DNA of 5,550 bases, taken from Desulfobacterales bacterium. Lineage in GTDB: Bacteria > Desulfobacterota > Syntrophobacteria > B119-G9. The notes beneath the pieces were generated by a model that saw nothing but the letters and a program-made list of their open reading frames with translations, searched no databases and had not been told where the DNA came from. This document shows positions 1 through 5,550 of the stretch, piece by piece. How positions within the stretch are numbered: the first letter of the stretch is position 1; every line of letters begins with the position of its first letter. Where the stretch lies: contig JALXAI010000320.1 in assembly GCA_026992215.1 (NCBI GenBank), positions 1-5,550 of the forward strand, written 5' to 3'. Position numbers and translations under genes: made by a program.

Positions 1-1
1 A

Positions 2-313
2 AAAGTAGCGGAACTTTCGACCATCACGGACTACTTTGTTATATGTACGGGGAAGTCGAGTCGGCATGTGCTGGCAATTGCTGATCATATTGAGATGTCC
101 CTGGGCAAACGTGGAGTCAAGCCTCTTGGAATAGAAGGACGCCAGCAGGGACACTGGGTGCTTCTCGACTACGATGACGTTGTGGTACACGTTTTTTACG
201 AACCCGTAAGGCGCTTTTACGATCTTGAGAGTCTCTGGTCGGATGCCGAGAGAATCCTGGTACGAAGAGAGACCCCGGTAAAAGAACAGACGGAAAATGA
301 AATTATTTCTTGA
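2..313 (+). CDS. rsfS: Ribosome silencing factor RsfS (Iojap/YbeB family), 5' end missing
   Basis: The reading frame is already open at base 2 and runs 103 codons to TGA at 311-313, so the true start lies left of the window. The family is usually about 105-120 residues, so only a short N-terminal piece is missing. The family signature is clear: an ITDYFVICTGKSSRHV stretch near the start, then GRQQGHWVLLDYDDVVVHVF, then a YDLESLW segment. RsfS binds ribosomal protein L14 (uL14) on the large subunit and blocks joining with the small subunit, lowering translation when nutrients are short; this is family knowledge. A GTG at 68 would give an 81-residue protein, but it would cut off the conserved ITDYFVICTG segment, so I reject it as the start. 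The M48 protease gene follows 28 bases later, or overlaps by 17 if its upstream ATG is used, which suggests one transcript. Confidence 0.93.
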   Translation, partial: KVAELSTITDYFVICTGKSSRHVLAIADHIEMSLGKRGVKPLGIEGRQQGHWVLLDYDDVVVHVFYEPVRRFYDLESLWSDAERILVRRETPVKEQTENEIIS

Positions 314-326
314 AATAAAGGATTAT

Positions 327-332
327 GAGAGG
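327..332 (+). promoter_or_regulatory. Shine-Dalgarno sequence that decides the M48 protease start
   Basis: GAGAGG lies nine bases before the ATG at 342. The in-frame ATG at 297 lacks a comparable site at a proper distance: its upstream CGGAAA sits almost against the codon. Starting at 342 also puts a normal signal peptide at the very N-terminus. Confidence 0.6.
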
Positions 333-341
333 CAAAAAGAA

Positions 342-1832
342 ATGACCCACGGTCACTTGACCCGATTTGTCGCCTTTGTCCTCCTGATCTCCTTCTTCAC
401 ATCTCTCTTCACCCTTTTCAATCCAGTGTACTCCCATGCAATGATATCGCACGTGGATGAAAAGAAAATGGGGGAAAAGTTCATAAAGGTAGCAAAAAAG
501 CACTTTCATTTTATAGAAGACGACGAAATCGTCGAGTACGTAAACGAGGTGGGACAGCATATCGTGGATTGCCTACCCAACCCGCTGCCCTATAATTTCC
601 GTTTTTACGTCATAGACAACCAGATTCCCAACGCGTTCGCGGTGCCGGGAGGCTATATATTTGTTCACAGGGGCATAATAGAGCTCATGGACAACGAAGG
701 AGAACTCGCAAGTATCCTGGCACACGAAATCGGCCACATTCAAGCTCGACACATCGCCAGGAGAATAGAAAGATCCAAGGTACTGAACGTGGCCATGCTG
801 GCAGCCATGCTGGCCGGGATGTTTCTGGGAGGAGGCGCGGCTTCCCAGGCACTTATACGCGGATCAATGGCAACGAACATGTCGATGCAACTGGAACACA
901 GCAGGCAGGACGAGCGGGAAGCCGACCACAGGGGCATGGAAAACCTTGTCCGAGCAGGGTACGACCCGCAGTGCATGTACGACGCCATGAAAAAGGTCTG
1001 GAACAACAAGTGGCAAAGCGGTGTGGATATCCCGGATTACCTGTCGACACATCCGGCCCTGGGAGAACGTCTGGTTTACATCAGGGGGCTGGTTGCGGTG
1101 AAGGAAAAAGAGACCAGGCTGTATAAATCGAATAGGAGAAAGGGGCAGGAAGTTTTTCCTTTCATAAATGCCATGCTCTGGGGAAAATACCACGACGTCA
1201 GGGCCGCGGAATACCATTTCAACTCCCTGATTGCCAGGGGAAATAGGGATGGTTCAGCCTACATGGGACTCGCCTTTGTGCAGGAAAGAGAGGGCAGGAT
1301 AGTTGAGGCCATAAACTCGGTGTCGAAGGCACTACAATTTCACCCGAATTCTCCGCTGCTCCTGACCACGCTTGCGAGACTCTACTTCAAGAGCAACCAC
1401 ACCGATAAATCCATAACCTTGCTAAAACAGGCTCTGAAAATAGACCGTCGGTTCAGGGAGGCATATTACAGGCTGGGCAGGTGCTACGAGGAACTGGGCC
1501 AAAACAGGCTTGCCCTGGACAACTTCAGCAAGGCCCTGGATATGGGCTTCAGATCACCTCAACTCAAATACCATATCGGCATCGTTTACGGCAGGCTTAA
1601 TCAACTCGCCCCCGCCCACGAATATCTTGGTTTTTACTATGCCGACAAGGACAGGCCCAATTTCAAGCTGGCACTTTACCACCTGAATAAGGCCCTTGAA
1701 CTTTACGAAGGAAATCAGTCCCACACCGAAATAATCGAGGATAAGATCCGGGAAATAAAGGGCGAGGACAAGAAGGAAAACAGTAATTCCAGAAGCGGAT
1801 TTTACCTGATCCACACCACGCCCCGCAACTAG
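342..1832 (+). CDS. Periplasmic M48 zinc metalloprotease with C-terminal TPR repeats (BepA/YfgC-like)
   Basis: A 496-residue protein with the start chosen at 342; an upstream ATG at 297 would add 15 residues and overlap rsfS. Residues 1-33 form a signal peptide: a short basic start, a hydrophobic run (FVAFVLLISFF) and a likely cut after SHA. There is no lipobox cysteine. The M48 domain follows. NAFAVPGGYIFVHRG begins at about residue 97, the HEIGH zinc motif is at 128-132, the third metal ligand is probably E191 in EREAD, and H237 in STHPALGER matches the His-switch position of E. coli BepA. A hydrophobic Ala/Gly-rich stretch lies between the metal motifs at about 147-172. From about residue 306 to 455 there are four to five TPR units for binding partner proteins. 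BepA degrades or helps mature outer-membrane proteins such as LptD, so a role in envelope quality control is likely by homology. The length is close to that of BepA. The gene ends at TAG, and the same frame stays open for 75 further codons (see findings). Confidence 0.9.
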   Translation: MTHGHLTRFVAFVLLISFFTSLFTLFNPVYSHAMISHVDEKKMGEKFIKVAKKHFHFIEDDEIVEYVNEVGQHIVDCLPNPLPYNFRFYVIDNQIPNAFAVPGGYIFVHRGIIELMDNEGELASILAHEIGHIQARHIARRIERSKVLNVAMLAAMLAGMFLGGGAASQALIRGSMATNMSMQLEHSRQDEREADHRGMENLVRAGYDPQCMYDAMKKVWNNKWQSGVDIPDYLSTHPALGERLVYIRGLVAVKEKETRLYKSNRRKGQEVFPFINAMLWGKYHDVRAAEYHFNSLIARGNRDGSAYMGLAFVQEREGRIVEAINSVSKALQFHPNSPLLLTTLARLYFKSNHTDKSITLLKQALKIDRRFREAYYRLGRCYEELGQNRLALDNFSKALDMGFRSPQLKYHIGIVYGRLNQLAPAHEYLGFYYADKDRPNFKLALYHLNKALELYEGNQSHTEIIEDKIREIKGEDKKENSNSRSGFYLIHTTPRN

Positions 1833-1835
1833 CAT

Positions 1836-2060
1836 GTTGCTCCAGGTGCAGTGTCAGGGACTGTCATAGCAAAGAAGCACGCGGTGGTGCTCATTCATTC
1901 TTTTAGCCGGACAGCGCATGGGTTTGATGATTACGCAAACTTCGTCGAATTATTCGGAGGCAACGCGGCCACAGATTCCGTTGTGTCAATCAGCCAGGAT
2001 ATGAAAAACAGACTCTATTTTGCGTGGGTCAGGGGAGAGAAACGATACCTTGAACTTTGA
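1836..2060 (+). pseudogene. C-terminal remnant of a DUF6946-type protein
   Basis: A frame open from the M48 stop codon to TGA at 2058-2060 encodes a peptide that starts formally at GTG 1851 (69 residues). Its core, AVVLIHSFSRT followed by a GFDDYANFVELFG segment and RLYFAWVRGEKRYLEL, matches my memory of the C-terminal end of DUF6946 proteins (AV-L-HSFS, W/F-DDY/F, LFG, LYFGWV-G). Those proteins are around 200 residues, so most of the N-terminal part is absent. Before the core, only VIAKK remains where the family has a longer VIEAKRF-type stretch, which suggests a small deletion. No sound ribosome binding site precedes GTG 1851: an AGGT sits only three bases away. I read this as a decayed gene fragment. 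It could instead be a small expressed protein or a read-through tail of the M48 gene. The function of DUF6946 is not known to me. The left edge is approximate. Confidence 0.55.
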
Positions 2061-2135
2061 AATAAACACCCGGATGACACCTCATTCATCATTCCTGATT
2101 TCCCTAATTTTAAAAAGAAAGGCTATCGAAGTGGC

Positions 2136-2164
2136 TTGACTTAAAATTTGTCAAATGATAAAAA
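2136..2164 (+). promoter_or_regulatory. Promoter of the tRNA-Cys gene
   Basis: TTGACT at 2136-2141 is a good -35 box. After 17 bases comes TAAAAA at 2159-2164, a weaker -10 box preceded by TG plus one base (2156-2158), i.e. an extended -10. Transcription would begin at about 2171-2172, just before the tRNA. The TTGAC arm of the -35 box is repeated inverted as GTCAA at 2150-2154. Confidence 0.5.
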
Positions 2165-2174
2165 ACAACAAAAA

Positions 2175-2249
2175 GGCGGCATAGCCAAGTGGTAAGGCAG
2201 CGGTCTGCAAAACCGTTATTCACCGGTTCGAATCCGGTTGCCGCCTCCA
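2175..2249 (+). tRNA. tRNA-Cys (anticodon GCA), CCA encoded
   Basis: The full cloverleaf can be drawn. The acceptor stem GGCGGCA (2175-2181) pairs with TGCCGCC (2239-2245). The anticodon stem GCGGT (2200-2204) pairs with ACCGT (2212-2216) around the loop CTGCAAA, whose anticodon GCA is at 2207-2209. The variable loop has five bases. The T arm ACCGG / TTCGAAT / CCGGT spans 2222-2238. The discriminator base at 2246 is T, the U73 that is a known identity element for cysteinyl-tRNA synthetase. CCA is encoded at 2247-2249. The gene stands alone with its own promoter and terminator, and supplies Cys-tRNA for UGC/UGU codons. Confidence 0.97.
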
Positions 2250-2263
2250 CTGTTGACATCAGG

Positions 2264-2297
2264 AGGTTGGGAGTGAGTTCCCGGCCTTTTTTATTTT
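2264..2297 (+). terminator. Intrinsic terminator of tRNA-Cys
   Basis: AGGTTGGGA (2264-2272) pairs with TCCCGGCCT (2279-2287) over nine base pairs, two of them G-U, around the six-base loop GTGAGT. The stem runs straight into TTTTTTATTTT (2287-2297). This insulates the tRNA from the ATPase gene, which must therefore have its own promoter in about 2298-2345. I see only a -10-like GATAAT at 2326-2331, with no convincing -35. Confidence 0.8.
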
Positions 2298-2346
2298 GTA
2301 TAAGAGCCCAACTTGCGTTACTATTGATAATAAAAGTCCGGCAAAA

Positions 2347-2352
2347 AGGAGG
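2347..2352 (+). promoter_or_regulatory. Strong Shine-Dalgarno that fixes a TTG start
   Basis: AGGAGG, eight bases before TTG 2361, is a near-ideal ribosome binding site. The first in-frame ATG (2469) would lose the N-terminal 36 residues and has no such site. TTG is therefore the likely start codon of the ATPase. Confidence 0.8.
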
Positions 2353-2360
2353 CCTGTTAA

Positions 2361-3710
2361 TTGTCCCCGGAAAAGCTTACATTTACGGCGAAAGATGCGC
2401 ATTCCATTTACGAATTTGTCTCGGGACACCTGTATTTCAGCCGCCCCGACCTGATAGTCGATGATACAATGTTCAATTCGACTCTCCTTTTTGCTTTCCT
2501 TACCGCCCTGGTTCAGGGCAAGGCGATAATCATCGGGGAACCGGGGCTTGGGAAAACTACCGCGGCCGAATATATAAGCTCCCTGATTTACAGGCTGCCC
2601 GTGGGAACGATATGGTCAGGGACCCTTGGCGGACATCCCGAGCAAACCGAAGAGAAAATAGTCGGTCGTCCTGACCTGGCCATGCTGAACTCCGGCCGTG
2701 AAGAAGTGGTCTGGACTAATTTTGCTCAACTTCCAGTTAAAATCGTGGACGAAATAAACAGGCTACCGGAAACGAAACAGAGCCTTATCCTGGACGGAAT
2801 TGACCGGGGACACTGGGAATACCTTAACGAAATGATACTGAACGACGAACACTGCCTTTTCGCAACGGCCAACTACCAGGACAGTGGAACGAGCTCCATC
2901 ATCGCTCCGTTGCTGGACAGGTTTGACGTAATGGTTGAATCCAGGCATCCGGGTCCGAACCTAGCCTTTTCCATTTCCGAGATTAACCAAAAAAATGATA
3001 TCCTGAGACATCCCAGGTGCGAGGAAAACCTTCAAACCATTCTTCGACAAAGGCTCCCGTATCACGAGAAAATTGCGGGTATAGATCAAAACTGCGCCGA
3101 ATTCGAAGCATATATTCATGACAAATACGGCCTGCGCCTTCCGAATCGCGAGCAAAGACGACAGGTTATTGAATCTATTTCAAATATCGGGTTTGATGTG
3201 GACGCAGACGCATTTTCCAGGTTTCTCATAGCAGAGTTGTGCTTCTGCAGCCAGTACGGCCAGAAGCGCTCAAACGAACTATGTGATGATTCATGCCATT
3301 ATTCCGGATACTTATGTAGAGAGACAAAAAACTGTATTTCAAACCGATTTCCGATTTCGCTCAAAACCTTTTCCCTGGCCCTCGCGTGGTTCCTGGAAAA
3401 AAGCGAAGTAAATATTGAAGTGGTCAGAACCGTAGCTCCATACGCCCTGGCGCATCGCATCCAGTGGCGGGACGACGTGGTGGCGTATCATCAAAACAAG
3501 TGCAGGCTTGATCCAATGCCAATCTATCTGGCGAAGGAAGCGGTAAAGAAGGTTTACAGGAGATACGTTGAACAGAGCGACGAGGTAAAAATAGCCCTCG
3601 GCTCCGCCTGCAGAGCCTTTGAAACCGGTGATCCGCAAACAGAAATAGAGGGAGATCACCCGCTTTTTTTTGAAATCAGAAGGGACCTGGAATCCTTGAA
3701 AAAAGGGTAA
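2361..3710 (+). CDS. MoxR-type AAA+ ATPase with a six-cysteine cluster
   Basis: A 449-residue protein without signal peptide or membrane segment, so cytoplasmic. The AAA+ core is complete. Walker A is GEPGLGKTT (residues 59-67), Walker B is KIVDE followed by INR (127-134), sensor 1 is FATAN (N171), and the arginine finger is probably R187 in DRF. An IVGRPD segment (100-105) and the KQSLILDGID stretch after Walker B fit the MoxR branch, whose members act as chaperone-like ATPases, often with von Willebrand (VWA) proteins, to activate or insert metals into target enzymes. That role is family knowledge and the target here is unknown. After the core lies a cluster of six cysteines (C294, C296, C308, C312, C319, C325) with H313 beside C312, which could bind zinc or an Fe-S cluster; this is inference. 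The last about 120 residues are helical-looking and I recognise no domain in them. No VWA gene is adjacent: a tRNA terminator lies upstream and an opposing gene downstream. Confidence 0.85.
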   Translation: MSPEKLTFTAKDAHSIYEFVSGHLYFSRPDLIVDDTMFNSTLLFAFLTALVQGKAIIIGEPGLGKTTAAEYISSLIYRLPVGTIWSGTLGGHPEQTEEKIVGRPDLAMLNSGREEVVWTNFAQLPVKIVDEINRLPETKQSLILDGIDRGHWEYLNEMILNDEHCLFATANYQDSGTSSIIAPLLDRFDVMVESRHPGPNLAFSISEINQKNDILRHPRCEENLQTILRQRLPYHEKIAGIDQNCAEFEAYIHDKYGLRLPNREQRRQVIESISNIGFDVDADAFSRFLIAELCFCSQYGQKRSNELCDDSCHYSGYLCRETKNCISNRFPISLKTFSLALAWFLEKSEVNIEVVRTVAPYALAHRIQWRDDVVAYHQNKCRLDPMPIYLAKEAVKKVYRRYVEQSDEVKIALGSACRAFETGDPQTEIEGDHPLFFEIRRDLESLKKG

Positions 3711-3737
3711 CCAGAGGTGCAAAATATTTCCTTTCAA

Positions 3738-3786
3738 CGGGTTGGTATTCCTACAAATGGTGAATTAATTACCCGGAGACTTTTTT
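3738..3786 (+). terminator. Possible terminator of the ATPase gene
   Basis: CGGGT (3738-3742) pairs with ACCCG (3771-3775). An inner ATTC/GAAT pairing is possible in the long, imperfect loop, and TTTTTT follows at 3781-3786 after a five-base gap (GAGAC). The hairpin is weak, so this is a tentative call. On the opposite strand the same hairpin has no T-run behind it. Confidence 0.35.
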
Positions 3787-3798
3787 CCCCTTGGGTCG

Positions 3799-3814
3799 TG
3801 ACATCCGGATGTCA
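3799..3814. repeat. Perfect 16-bp palindrome over the dehydratase stop codon
   Basis: TGACATCCGGATGTCA reads the same on both strands with no spacer. On the minus strand its first part contains the TGA stop of the dehydratase gene (3812-3814). No T-run follows on either strand, so it is not a standard intrinsic terminator. It could be a mRNA-end hairpin, a protein binding site, or chance. Confidence 0.6.
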
Positions 3815-5550
3815 ATTCGCCATCCTGTAGTCCCCTTCACCATCACCAGAATCCCGATCAAAGTATGTTTCAGGCTTGTAAGAAAAAGATGTTAGCTTTT
3901 TCAGCAGTTGTTTAATTGTTTTTTTGTCCTGGGTGCTGGAACACGCAAGGATCTGCTCGATATGTTCCTCGAACCTATCGATTTGCCTGCTGTTCCCCTT
4001 AATGATAAAGATCTTTTCGTGCTCGGATACCATGACCTCTTCGTCTTCTCCAACCAGTTCCTCGTGAAGCTTCTCCCCAGGCCGAAGCCCGATAAATTTT
4101 ATTTCTATGTCTTCGTACGGTTCAAAACCGCTCAAGCGGATAACGTCTTCGGCAATATCAAGTATTTTTATCGGTTTTCCCATGTTCAGGACAAAAATCT
4201 CGCCCCCGTTACCCATGGCTCCCGCCTGCAGTATCAGCTGGCAGGCTTCGGGTATAGACATAAAGTACCTGGTAATCTCAGGATGAGTAACCGTAACCGG
4301 CCCACCCCTTTTGATCTGTTTCCTGAAAAGAGGCACCACGCTCCCCACGCTGCCCAGAACATTGCCAAACCGCACCACCATGTATTTCGTTCTTGATTTT
4401 CGTTTTGATGCGTATAGTCGAACCAGTTCCTCGGCGACCTTCTTGGTTGCCCCCATGACGCTGGAAGGGTTGACCGCCTTGTCGGTGGAAACAAGTACAA
4501 ACCTTTCTGCTCGAAAACGTTCCGTAACCTGTAACAGGTTCCGGGTTCCTCCTATGTTATTTTTTACCGCTTCCCACGGATGTTTTTCCATCATCGGAAC
4601 GTGTTTGTAGGCCGCAGCGTGAAAAACTACCTGGGGATGATAGGCGCTGAACGTTTTGAATAATTCTTCCACATTCTGAATATCCCCCAGGACAGGCACG
4701 ATGTTCAGTTGGGGAAAATGGTGAGCCAACTCCATTTCAAGGTCGTAAAGCGGGCTTTCGGCACGCTCGTAAAGAATAAGCCTGCTGGGTTTGAACCTGG
4801 CGATCTGCCTGCAGAGCTCAGAGCCGATCGAACCCGCTGCCCCCGTGACCAGTATGTTTTTCTCGAGCAGCGTCCGGGCAATTCGGTTTTCGTCCAGTTT
4901 CACAGGCTCCCGTCCCAGGAGGTCACGATAAGCAACTTCGCGAACACTGTTTATCGATATTTTTCCATCCATAATTTCCGTTAAATTAGGGACAATCTTG
5001 AAGTCCACTCCCGCTTCTTTACAGTCTTCCACAATCTGACGAATTTTCTTATGTGTTGCAAAAGGAATGGCAATAAGGACCTCGTCAACAGCGTACCTGG
5101 CTGCCACCTCAGTGAGTATAGTTGTGTCACCAAGTACCGGAACTCCGTGAAGAAGCTTGTTCGCCTTGCCAGGGTCGTCATCAAGGAATCCCACGGGCTG
5201 GTAATTTATCTTCGAATTTGCATTTATCCCTCTAAGCAACCTCTCTCCAGCATCTCCCGCTCCCACAATAAGCAATTTTTTGGCCTTCTTGTTTTTCTTG
5301 ATTCCGGAGAGCAATTGCGTCCACGGCTTCGATTGTTTGCTATCCCCGTTTTGAGCGCTCTGCCAGTAATACCACCTTATGAACAACCGTGAGCCCCCGA
5401 TAAAAATCACCGTGAGACACCAATCTATTATTACGATGGAACGTGGAGAAAAGACCCGCATCTGGTAAATCGCGAAGGTAATCAAAAGCTCGGACACGGT
5501 CGTTGCTTTGATCAGGTTCACAAGGTCAACTATTCCCGTGTAACGCCACA
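3812..5550 (-). CDS. Membrane-bound UDP-sugar 4,6-dehydratase, long CapD/WbpM/PglF type, 5' end missing
   Basis: The frame is open to the window's right edge. GTG at 5521 would give 569 residues, but a WRYTGIVDL stretch typical of this family is encoded just upstream in the same frame (5522-5548), so the real start is outside. Family members of about 620-660 residues begin with about four membrane helices, and the last of them is visible here (SIVIIDW to FIGG, about residues 28-43 counted from GTG 5521). Next comes a first nucleotide-binding fold with GAGDAGE (87-93) and GFLDDDPGK, then the catalytic SDR domain with TGAAGSIG (226-233), HAAAYKHVPMME, STDKA (345-349), and M356/K360 in VMGATKK. 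A Met in place of the usual SDR Tyr, plus the Thr-Asp-Lys set, is normal for this branch. The enzyme dehydrates UDP-GlcNAc to the 4-keto-6-deoxy sugar at the inner membrane, feeding synthesis of O-antigen, capsule or protein-linked glycans. The exact sugar product cannot be told from the sequence. The gene converges with the ATPase gene and is probably the last of an operon that continues beyond the window. Confidence 0.92.
   Translation of the reverse strand, partial: WRYTGIVDLVNLIKATTVSELLITFAIYQMRVFSPRSIVIIDWCLTVIFIGGSRLFIRWYYWQSAQNGDSKQSKPWTQLLSGIKKNKKAKKLLIVGAGDAGERLLRGINANSKINYQPVGFLDDDPGKANKLLHGVPVLGDTTILTEVAARYAVDEVLIAIPFATHKKIRQIVEDCKEAGVDFKIVPNLTEIMDGKISINSVREVAYRDLLGREPVKLDENRIARTLLEKNILVTGAAGSIGSELCRQIARFKPSRLILYERAESPLYDLEMELAHHFPQLNIVPVLGDIQNVEELFKTFSAYHPQVVFHAAAYKHVPMMEKHPWEAVKNNIGGTRNLLQVTERFRAERFVLVSTDKAVNPSSVMGATKKVAEELVRLYASKRKSRTKYMVVRFGNVLGSVGSVVPLFRKQIKRGGPVTVTHPEITRYFMSIPEACQLILQAGAMGNGGEIFVLNMGKPIKILDIAEDVIRLSGFEPYEDIEIKFIGLRPGEKLHEELVGEDEEVMVSEHEKIFIIKGNSRQIDRFEEHIEQILACSSTQDKKTIKQLLKKLTSFSYKPETYFDRDSGDGEGDYRMAN

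Noticed and set aside
297..341. Upstream ATG start for the M48 protease
   Set aside because: It would add 15 charged residues before the signal peptide and overlap rsfS, and it lacks a well-spaced Shine-Dalgarno. The ATG at 342 has one. It cannot be fully excluded.
740..1217. Minus-strand frames opposite the M48 gene
   Set aside because: They are shadows of the protease coding frame, including its zinc motif region, and lack a ribosome binding site or recognisable domain.
2222..2249. tRNA 3' end as a phage-type attachment site with a second copy in the window
   Set aside because: I found no second copy of this stretch by eye and no integrase gene.
2189..2464. Plus-strand 91-codon frame beginning inside the tRNA
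   Set aside because: It covers most of the tRNA, the terminator and the start of the ATPase in another frame. Its product has no protein-like motifs.
3339..3737. Minus-strand 132-codon frame opposite the end of the ATPase
   Set aside because: It is antisense to the conserved ATPase frame and its translation resembles no family I know.
3908..4396. Plus-strand 162-codon frame opposite the dehydratase (also 4311-4610, 4709-4984 and 5051-5392)
   Set aside because: All lie antisense to a well-supported conserved gene, and their translations show no family features.
1..5550. CRISPR arrays, insertion sequences, toxin-antitoxin pairs, riboswitches
   Set aside because: No regularly spaced repeats, transposase-like proteins, small overlapping gene pairs or recognisable aptamer leaders were seen.

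Overview
The window looks like a piece of chromosome from a Gram-negative bacterium with a roughly balanced base composition. A periplasmic M48 protease with TPR repeats and a membrane-anchored nucleotide-sugar dehydratase both imply an outer membrane and surface glycans. The feel of the proteins and the rsfS/M48 pairing suggest a deltaproteobacterium (Desulfobacterota-like). This is an impression from the sequence, not a taxonomic assignment.

Left part (1-1832): the 3' end of rsfS (ribosome silencing factor) is followed at once by an M48 metalloprotease with a signal peptide and C-terminal TPRs, similar to BepA/YfgC. The two are probably co-transcribed. Middle part (1833-2360): the 342 bases between the M48 stop and the tRNA hold no intact gene. 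They contain a degraded C-terminal fragment of what I recognise as a DUF6946-type protein, then a promoter-like region, a complete tRNA-Cys(GCA) with encoded CCA, and a good intrinsic terminator. Right part (2361-5550): a stand-alone MoxR-type AAA+ ATPase starts from TTG behind a strong Shine-Dalgarno sequence. It carries an unusual cluster of six cysteines after its ATPase core and has no visible von Willebrand partner. It converges with a minus-strand gene for a long-type (CapD/WbpM/PglF-like) UDP-sugar 4,6-dehydratase, whose 5' end runs off the window. The convergent gap contains an imperfect terminator-like hairpin and a perfect 16-bp palindrome over the dehydratase stop codon.

The genes do not form one pathway. 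rsfS and the M48 protease are housekeeping and envelope-maintenance genes, the dehydratase belongs to surface polysaccharide or glycan synthesis, and the region around tRNA-Cys looks like a small variable site holding a gene relic and an orphan ATPase. I see no clear new multi-gene system. The best leads are the cysteine-cluster MoxR protein and the gene relic next to the tRNA.
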